NCBI GenBank assembly: GCA_003514205.1 | Contig: DORQ01000329.1 | Coordinates: forward strand, 1 to 11,247 | Length of the DNA: 11,247 bases | DNA from: Acidimicrobiaceae bacterium | GTDB lineage: Bacteria > Actinomycetota > Acidimicrobiia > Acidimicrobiales > Microtrichaceae | Direction of reading: 5' to 3' | Shown here: one piece after another, positions 6,487 to 11,247 of the stretch | Numbering within the stretch: the stretch's first letter is position 1 | Layout of the letters: every line of letters begins with the position of its first letter | Made by a program: the position numbers and the translations under genes | Notes under the pieces: model-generated | What the model saw: the letters and a program-made list of their open reading frames with translations, nothing else | Told to the model about the DNA's origin: nothing | The model's database searches: none

Positions 6487-6660
6487 CTACGAATTTCCCT
6501 CCCTCGGGTTCCCGTCCAACGCGACACGCCCCAACCGGACCAGCCCCGCCTTGCAACCCAACAACAGCGATTGGCGGAAAACTGCATTCAACGTGTCGAA
6601 CATCTCGCCAAGTGCTCGACCTGTGAGGCCGATCTCGGCCTGCAAAGTACTGAACGGAAC
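6487..6660 (-). pseudogene. Transposase remnant, IS1182-like DDE family
   Basis: A minus-strand frame ending in TAG at 6487-6489 reads VPFSTLQAEIG, then RALGEMFDTLNAVF, then LGCKAGLVRLGRVALDGNP. In IS1182-type transposases the region before the first catalytic Asp has the form (D)HSTIxRFR..h...L..LF..vL.lc..AGLV.lG.vAlDGTK; the order and spacing match, including the Asp in ALDG. Nothing of the rest of a transposase (second Asp, C-terminal Glu region) follows: the frame stops six codons after ALDG. There is no start codon for it and the same frame upstream (to about 6850) is not recognisable. I see no terminal inverted repeats or target duplication. It is therefore a short fossil of an old insertion, not an active element. 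The identification rests on pattern memory over about 50 residues. Confidence 0.6.
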
Positions 6661-6814
6661 GAGGGCAGCTTCCGCACTCCTGAGTGGGTAGGTTTTCAGT
6701 CTCGTCTGGTCCAGTGGGCACGACCCTGCACGGGACCACAGCGCGAGTTCTCGAACCGCTAGCCCCTTTGAACTCCCAAGCTTCCCATGTCGAAATGTCT
6801 TCCGGAGTAAACGG

Positions 6815-6848
6815 CGTGGGGTTGTCCAACTCGAAGGGCAACCCCACG
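6815..6848. promoter_or_regulatory. Inverted repeat with 10-bp arms just upstream of folD
   Basis: CGTGGGGTTG (6815-6824) and CAACCCCACG (6839-6848) are perfect inverted arms around a 14-base centre. The right arm ends 5 bp before the folD -10, so the structure covers the -35 region; a bound protein would be expected to block or tune the promoter. No T-run follows on either strand, which argues against an intrinsic terminator. It could alternatively be a leftover of the nearby insertion element. Confidence 0.55.
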
Positions 6849-6853
6849 GACTC

Positions 6854-6859
6854 TACTAT
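6854..6859 (+). promoter_or_regulatory. Candidate -10 for a leaderless folD-metF transcript
   Basis: TACTAT is followed by GAGGGA and then ATG 6866, placing the transcription start at the A of the start codon. The purine stretch GAGGGA touches the ATG directly and is too close to serve as a ribosome site. The best -35 at 17 bp spacing is TCGAAG, which is weak. Confidence 0.5.
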
Positions 6860-6865
6860 GAGGGA

Positions 6866-7756
6866 ATGACTGCACAACTGCTCGACGGACAACTCGTCGC
6901 GAACCTTGTCCTCGCCGAGTTGTCGGAACGAACTGCATTGCTGTCGGCAACCGGTGTGACAGCTGGCATGGGAACTATTCTCGTTGGAGACGATGCTCCG
7001 AGTCGGCGTTATGTCGCTATGAAACACCGGGACGCGGAAGCACTCGGCATCTACTCGCGAGACGTTCGTCTACCCGCCACTGCAACGCAGGAGGAGGTGA
7101 TGGAGTCGGTTCAGAGTCTCAATGAAGATCCAGAGGTTCACGCGTTCATTCTGCAGTATCCGTTTCCTGCTCATCTCGACTATTCGGCGGCCCTGGGGGC
7201 AGTGATTCCCGCCAAGGATGCCGATGGGCTTCACCCGTTCAATCTTGGCTGTCTGGTCATGGGTGAGCCTGCCCCGGTAGCATGCACGCCGGCAGGAATT
7301 GTGAGGCTTCTTGATCACTTCGGGATCAATGTGGCCGGCAAACATGTGGTGATCGTTGGACGTGGGCTCACCATAGGGCGACCTCTGGCGAACTTGTTGA
7401 CGTTGAAGCAGCCAGGCTGCAATGCTGCGGTCACCGTGGTCCATACCGGCGTAGCCGATCTTGGCGGTCTGACGCGGACTGCCGATGTGATTGTGGCCGC
7501 GGCAGGTTGCCCCGATCTCATTACGGCCGAGATGGTCAGCCCCGGCGCAACTGTTGTCGCCGCTGGGGTGTCCTTCCGGGAGGGTTCGTTGCGATCTGAT
7601 GTGGCTGCTGAAGTCGAGGAGGTAGCTGGTTGGCTGTCACCAACCATCGGTGGGGTGGGGCCGATGACGCGCTCAATGCTGCTCTCAAACTGCGTCGCCG
7701 CGGCTGAGGCCGCTACTAGTCGAGATGCTTCGACATCTGCTGGGGTGTCGGCATGA
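6866..7756 (+). CDS. folD: Methylenetetrahydrofolate dehydrogenase / methenyltetrahydrofolate cyclohydrolase
   Basis: Bifunctional cytoplasmic enzyme that oxidises 5,10-methylene-THF with NAD(P)+ and hydrolyses the methenyl product to 10-formyl-THF, the donor used by PurN and PurH. The 296-aa product has the catalytic Tyr and Lys in YVAMKHRDAEALGI (Y49, K53), FILQYPFPAHLD (94-105; the usual form is VQLPLP, Q97 retained), and KDADGLHPFNLG (117-128; D119). The cofactor domain has CTPAGIVRLL (140-149), VGRGLTIGRPLANLL (164-178) with Gly in place of Ser in GRS, and HTG (193-195), both as in actinobacterial FolDs. PTIGGVGPMTRSMLLSN (259-275) is the signature near the C-terminus. The last 15 or so residues are a variable tail. 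The start overlaps no ribosome site and is probably leaderless; the stop overlaps metF by ATGA. Confidence 0.96.
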   Translation: MTAQLLDGQLVANLVLAELSERTALLSATGVTAGMGTILVGDDAPSRRYVAMKHRDAEALGIYSRDVRLPATATQEEVMESVQSLNEDPEVHAFILQYPFPAHLDYSAALGAVIPAKDADGLHPFNLGCLVMGEPAPVACTPAGIVRLLDHFGINVAGKHVVIVGRGLTIGRPLANLLTLKQPGCNAAVTVVHTGVADLGGLTRTADVIVAAAGCPDLITAEMVSPGATVVAAGVSFREGSLRSDVAAEVEEVAGWLSPTIGGVGPMTRSMLLSNCVAAAEAATSRDASTSAGVSA

Positions 7757-8607
7757 GTTCGGGGCGAATAGAAGAGAGGCTGGCTGCTGGGTTCACTCTG
7801 TCGGCGGAGTTCTTCCCGCCCAAGACCCCCGAAGGCTTCGAGACTCTCGAGGAAGCACTGCAACAGATGGCGCCCGTGCGGCCAGATTTTGTGTCGGTTA
7901 CCTATGGTGCAGGTGGGTCGACTCGTGACTCCACTCGTGACCTCGTCGTTTCCATTAATCAACGGTTCGATTTTCCGGCAATGCCGCACCTGACGTGTAT
8001 GGGTCATCAGCGACAGGAGCTTGTGGACCTTCTCGACGACTACGCGCAGTCTGGTATTGCAAACGTGCTGGCCCTTGCTGGTGATCCGCCGTCAGATGGT
8101 TCACCGCTCAGAGGCGATTTCCAATTCGCCTCTGAGCTTGTGGAGCTCATCGCCGCTCGTCACGACATGGCAATTGCGGTGGCGGCATTTCCCGAAGGTC
8201 ATCCTCGGTCAACCTCGTTGGCTGAGGATCGCCGACGAGTTGCCGAGAAATTGGACGTCGCTGATTTTGGAATTACACAGTTCTTCTTCGATGCTGACGA
8301 CTACTTCAAGATGTGTGACGACCTGGCCTCGCTGGGGTGCTCCAAGCCAGTGCTCCCTGGGGTGATGCCCATGAACAATCCGGCGACCGTGCGCCGATTC
8401 GCGGAAATGAACGGGGTGATGTTTCCTGAAGAATTGGCGGCCAAAATTGAGGGCGCTGCACTGGAGGACAGAGTTCACATCATCGAACAGCATTTCATCG
8501 AAATGTGCCAAGCTCTTATCGCAGGCGGCGCTCCCGGTCTTCACGTGTATTGCATGAACCGCCCTCGACCGTTCCAGCTTGCTGCTGAACTCGTTGGCCG
8601 TTATTGA
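7753..8607 (+). CDS. metF: 5,10-methylenetetrahydrofolate reductase
   Basis: FAD-dependent reduction of 5,10-methylene-THF to 5-methyl-THF, which feeds methionine synthesis. The 284-aa TIM-barrel protein has AEFFPPKT with the catalytic Glu19, SVTYGAGGST (48-57), PHLTC (78-82), ALAGDPP (107-113), AAFPEGHP (144-151), ITQFFFD (174-180; Q176), PGVMPM (202-207) and HVYCMNRP (264-271). The motif usually written LRGD is LAGD here, so the conserved Arg is Ala109; the Asp (111) is kept. Length matches the short bacterial enzymes without a regulatory domain. ATG 7753 overlaps the folD stop by 4 bp and lacks a strong ribosome site, pointing to translational coupling. Its TGA overlaps the stop of the convergent surface-protein gene, leaving no room for a terminator. 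Confidence 0.95.
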   Translation: MSSGRIEERLAAGFTLSAEFFPPKTPEGFETLEEALQQMAPVRPDFVSVTYGAGGSTRDSTRDLVVSINQRFDFPAMPHLTCMGHQRQELVDLLDDYAQSGIANVLALAGDPPSDGSPLRGDFQFASELVELIAARHDMAIAVAAFPEGHPRSTSLAEDRRRVAEKLDVADFGITQFFFDADDYFKMCDDLASLGCSKPVLPGVMPMNNPATVRRFAEMNGVMFPEELAAKIEGAALEDRVHIIEQHFIEMCQALIAGGAPGLHVYCMNRPRPFQLAAELVGRY

Positions 8608-11247
8608 TCGGTAGACCACCAGACATGGTTCGGTACTCGCGCTAGCCCCGACGCATCAGGCTCAAAGCGAACTCCAGATCGCGTGATGATCTTGTCTCCT
8701 TGTCCAGCGTTGCAGGCCAAGTTGGCGGCCAGACGGAGGGCGCTTTGTGTGCATGCTGTGAATGTGGCCTCCCGCGCTACGGGGGTCTTGTCGACGTTGC
8801 CTCCGAACGCAGGTCCGCTGAAGCCTGGCCGGGCTCCCCAGCCTGAAACGCGCAGGTGGCGCAATATGGCACCTCTGGTGGCGAGTGTGTACGCGTAATC
8901 CGTGTCGTCGATCTCGACAGCGGAACTTGGGGCGTAGACGCTGCCTTGGACTCCAAATCGGCCAGTCCACTTTCCTTCCGAGCCCTGCCACGGCAACGTC
9001 CAGTTGTCAGCGAAGTCAGCGGTCTCTGCACGGAGAAGTGCGCAATCGGGATTGCCTTGACCCCCGTTGTAATTCGGGTACGCGACAACGCATCCAGACT
9101 GTGGAATGAGCATGGCTGCTGATCCGGTGGGCTCTAGCGTGATTTGTAGCTCGACGCCGTCCAGGCTGTCATTGTACGTGGGCCATGCAGCACCTCCATT
9201 GGCTCGAGCGGCATATACAAACTGCTGCGAATTGAGAAGGTCTGTTGGGCTGTAGCAGTCCTTAACGTTGTAGTCGTAGAGCCGGAGTAGCTCAGTGTTG
9301 CCAACCTGGAGCGACCCGCGGTCGGGGTTTTTGGGCAGGTCGAGCGTGCAGCGGGGGAGTCGAAGCTGTGGCGAAGCGCCGGGACAGGACCACAGGAACG
9401 AGCAGCCCTGGTTCTTGGGGTTATAGGAGACACGGGCGTCAATGCGTTTGATTCGGTAGCCGTTCGGCGCGGAATAGGGTGTCATGGTGATGTTGGCCCG
9501 ACGTTCAAGGGTTTGTCCGCAGATTCCAATCTGGTACCACGGGGGATTGCAGCTGTAGGACAGCTTCGCTGTGTTGGTGGCCTCTACGTTGGTGCGGTCA
9601 TCGATGAGCGCCGCATTGGCGCCAGATTGAAATCCGTTGCCATTTCCTGCTTCGGAGGGTCCGAATCCACCGTCAGTGACTGAGGATGGTCGGAGAGACG
9701 CGACTTCGGGAAGAGCAAAAATCCCCGTGCTTTGGTGCACCTCTGGTGCGGTCGGGAATGGGCCAGCACAAACCTCGAGGCTGCCGTCAGCAACATAGAC
9801 GTGCGACTCGCCTCCAAAAATGAGCTGTCCCCCGGGCTTCTTTGGATCACAGTCGCGCCAGGCCGCTTGGTTGGATCCTGACTGCGCTATGGGGAACTTT
9901 GCGCCTTGTGCGCTGTCGTAGCGAATTCGGACTCCATCCAGCCACACCTGCGGGATTTGACCGGAGAATCCCCCGTTGAGGTAGTCGCCGGTGGTCTTCA
10001 TGGTGAGTTCATAGCCATTGATCAGGTCGGCACTTCCACACGTGTCCGCCAACTGCTTTGCTTGCGCGTCGCTGAAGGTATATGTCGATGGTGTAACTCC
10101 GGAGAACCCACCGCCTTTGGCTAGCGTGTAGGCACCGCAATCGCGCTCGCCCGAGTCCTGAGTGACTGCGGCGATTGAGAGGGTCGGAATGTCGAGGTAC
10201 GTAGCGTTCTCGAGGCTGTAAGCAACGTCTACGAAGATTTTGCCTTTCGGAGCGCCGACTGTGTCGATGGGAGGCCCCGTTACCTTTGTCTGAAGGTCCC
10301 TCACTCGGATCGAACGATTGAAGGAGGTGCAGGTGAAAATCCACACCGAACATGGTCGATACTTGGCGACATTCCCGTCTCCAATCTTCTTGGCGCCTTC
10401 CGGGGTGAACCACGAAACTGAGAGGTCACTGTCCACTGTCGACGCACTGTCGACGGTCACTGCGAGCCGTGGTCGGGTATCACCGACATCAGGAGGACTG
10501 AGGCTTGCAGACCCGAGCGGGCTCCAGTCTTTCGGGGTGCCGGTGACAATCCGTATGTTGCTCGAATTTGATCCCCCGATGCACCATCGGGAAACCTTCG
10601 CGGCCATTTGATTGCAGCCGATTGCTGCGCCAGATCTAAGGTCGAAATAGAAGGCTCCAGTGTGATCGTCGTCAGTGAGCAACAAGCGGTCTGGGCCCGG
10701 ATCTGGAGCAAACCAGAATGTCACTCCGCTACATCCACTGGCCGTCGTGTATTGGTTGAGGCTCTGGGAGCTCTGGTACCGGCCCGGCAAAAACACCATT
10801 GTCGCGCCGGTACCGGCGCAGCTAGCACTAGCAACGAGGCCATGGGGAATATTGGGGTCTGTAGAGATTGTTCCGGGGTTCCAAACGTACGCTGTGTTTC
10901 GATCGGGAAGGTACGCCCCGGGCCTCAAAGACCCGTCCTGTTGGAACGCCACTGACTCCCATGCGGGTTTGATATCCATGGGGTTAACGCCTGGTGTGAC
11001 TGGCCTCGCTGGATCGGTGTCCTGCGGCGTTCCATCAGCGCGATTTACTGGCGTGGTGCAGACCAGCCCGCCACCGTTGCACCCAGCCCGGGCGCGGGTC
11101 TGGCCACTGACTGATACGGTCCCGGCGTCAGCGACCTCAATGCGGCCAGCCGCTACGAGATCGCCCTGCACGGCGAAGTTGGTTCGGGTTCGGGTTCGCT
11201 CGGTATCGCAGGTTGCATTGGCAAATCCGAGCCCCCTTCTCCGTTCG
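8601..11247 (-). CDS. Large Cys-rich exported or surface protein, N-terminus outside the window
   Basis: The minus frame is open from the right edge of the window to TAA at 8601-8603, at least 881 codons. A GTG at 11171 gives 856 aa, but the frame continues upstream with protein-like sequence (GLGFANATCDTE), so the true start and any signal peptide or membrane anchor lie outside. The visible part has no hydrophobic segment long enough to span a membrane. It is rich in Gly, Ser, Thr, Asn and aromatic residues, has about 22 Cys, often in near pairs (CNGGGLVC, SCNPPWYQIGIC, CSFLWSC), and short alternating strands. The first 40 residues (NFAVQGDLVAAGRIEVADAG, then TVSVSGQTRARAGC) look like a repeated-strand domain, and GRFGVQGSVYAPSSAVEID near 740 recalls a segment of large actinobacterial proteins annotated near pilus genes (PilX-like). 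That link is tentative; no enzymatic motif is seen. It converges on metF with a 7-bp overlap of coding ends. Confidence 0.8.
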   Translation of the reverse strand, partial: ERRRGLGFANATCDTERTRTRTNFAVQGDLVAAGRIEVADAGTVSVSGQTRARAGCNGGGLVCTTPVNRADGTPQDTDPARPVTPGVNPMDIKPAWESVAFQQDGSLRPGAYLPDRNTAYVWNPGTISTDPNIPHGLVASASCAGTGATMVFLPGRYQSSQSLNQYTTASGCSGVTFWFAPDPGPDRLLLTDDDHTGAFYFDLRSGAAIGCNQMAAKVSRWCIGGSNSSNIRIVTGTPKDWSPLGSASLSPPDVGDTRPRLAVTVDSASTVDSDLSVSWFTPEGAKKIGDGNVAKYRPCSVWIFTCTSFNRSIRVRDLQTKVTGPPIDTVGAPKGKIFVDVAYSLENATYLDIPTLSIAAVTQDSGERDCGAYTLAKGGGFSGVTPSTYTFSDAQAKQLADTCGSADLINGYELTMKTTGDYLNGGFSGQIPQVWLDGVRIRYDSAQGAKFPIAQSGSNQAAWRDCDPKKPGGQLIFGGESHVYVADGSLEVCAGPFPTAPEVHQSTGIFALPEVASLRPSSVTDGGFGPSEAGNGNGFQSGANAALIDDRTNVEATNTAKLSYSCNPPWYQIGICGQTLERRANITMTPYSAPNGYRIKRIDARVSYNPKNQGCSFLWSCPGASPQLRLPRCTLDLPKNPDRGSLQVGNTELLRLYDYNVKDCYSPTDLLNSQQFVYAARANGGAAWPTYNDSLDGVELQITLEPTGSAAMLIPQSGCVVAYPNYNGGQGNPDCALLRAETADFADNWTLPWQGSEGKWTGRFGVQGSVYAPSSAVEIDDTDYAYTLATRGAILRHLRVSGWGARPGFSGPAFGGNVDKTPVAREATFTACTQSALRLAANLACNAGQGDKIITRSGVRFEPDASGLARVPNHVWWSTDQ
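11181..11198. repeat. Three tandem GGTTCG hexamers inside the surface-protein gene
   Basis: GGTTCG repeats three times on the plus strand; on the coding strand it reads as CGAACC units encoding an Arg-Thr run (RTRTRT) at the N-terminal side of the visible protein. The unit is a multiple of three, so length change would be tolerated. Confidence 0.7.

Larger units (their letters stand above)
6365..6865. other. 501-bp region between divergent thioesterase and folD genes
   Basis: No intact gene is supported here. From left to right it holds the thioesterase -10 candidate, about 110 bp without recognisable content, a decayed transposase reading frame on the minus strand, about 150 bp of unassigned sequence, a 34-bp inverted repeat and the folD -10. 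A minus-strand frame in phase with the thioesterase stays open throughout, but its translation matches nothing I know, runs on antisense into folD, and overlaps the transposase relic in a different frame. Confidence 0.7.

Noticed and set aside
6600..6700. A GGAAGC-containing stretch on the minus strand considered as a small SRP RNA.
   Set aside because: Only a few bases agree with the conserved apical motif and no supporting stem is present.
6721..6790. A T-loop-like GGTTCGAGAACTC on the minus strand, considered as part of a tRNA or tmRNA.
   Set aside because: No acceptor stem, D-arm or anticodon arm can be folded around it with the expected spacing.
6365..7027. A long minus-strand open frame that would extend the thioesterase to 366 residues.
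   Set aside because: The upstream part runs antisense through the start of folD, matches no known domain, and overlaps the transposase remnant in another frame; hotdog proteins of this type are about 140 residues.
10804..10819. Perfect 16-bp palindrome GCGCCGGTACCGGCGC.
   Set aside because: It lies inside the surface-protein coding sequence and arises from codons for a Cys-Ala-Gly-Thr-Gly-Ala stretch; no reason to see it as an operator.

Overview
The window reads as part of a moderately high-GC actinobacterial chromosome. The support is an N-terminal piece of a DUF222 (13E12/HNH-associated) protein, a FolD with the actinobacterial-style cofactor motif GRGLTIGRP, sucC-sucD-purN-purH in one run, several TANNNT -10 boxes placed 6-7 bases before start codons, and G/C-biased third codon positions. 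Acidimicrobiia or a relative is possible, but this is inference only. There are no rRNA or tRNA genes, no CRISPR array and no intact mobile element. Most of the window is housekeeping metabolism with one surface-protein gene at the right edge.

Layout. Positions 1-206 (minus): start of a GTG-initiated DUF222 protein leaving the window at the left. 320-370: three 17-bp tandem repeats. 384-869 (minus): a small membrane-anchored protein with an exported, possibly Rieske-derived domain. 870-1036: divergent control region with a near-perfect palindrome and a sucC promoter candidate. 1037-5268 (plus): sucC, sucD, purN and purH, the last two overlapping. 5307-6364 (minus): a convergent two-gene unit, PaaI-like hotdog thioesterase followed by a HAD phosphatase, overlapping by ATGA. 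6365-6865: a 501-bp gap holding a decayed IS1182-like transposase fragment, a 10-bp-arm inverted repeat and the folD promoter. 6866-8607 (plus): folD and metF, overlapping by ATGA. 8601-11247 (minus): a very large Cys-rich exported or surface protein, incomplete at its N-terminus, whose stop codon overlaps that of metF.

How the genes work together. PurN and PurH both use 10-formyl-tetrahydrofolate. FolD interconverts 5,10-methylene- and 10-formyl-tetrahydrofolate, and MetF draws 5,10-methylene-tetrahydrofolate off towards methionine. The window is therefore a purine and one-carbon block next to the TCA enzyme succinyl-CoA synthetase. The thioesterase-HAD pair and the transposase remnant sit between the purine half and the folate half and look like later arrivals.

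I do not see a convincing new multi-gene defence or biosynthetic system. The points most worth a second look are the likely leaderless genes (folD, thioesterase, DUF222), the palindrome in the sucC control region, the inverted repeat at folD, the transposase fossil, the possible degenerate Rieske domain, and the large surface protein.
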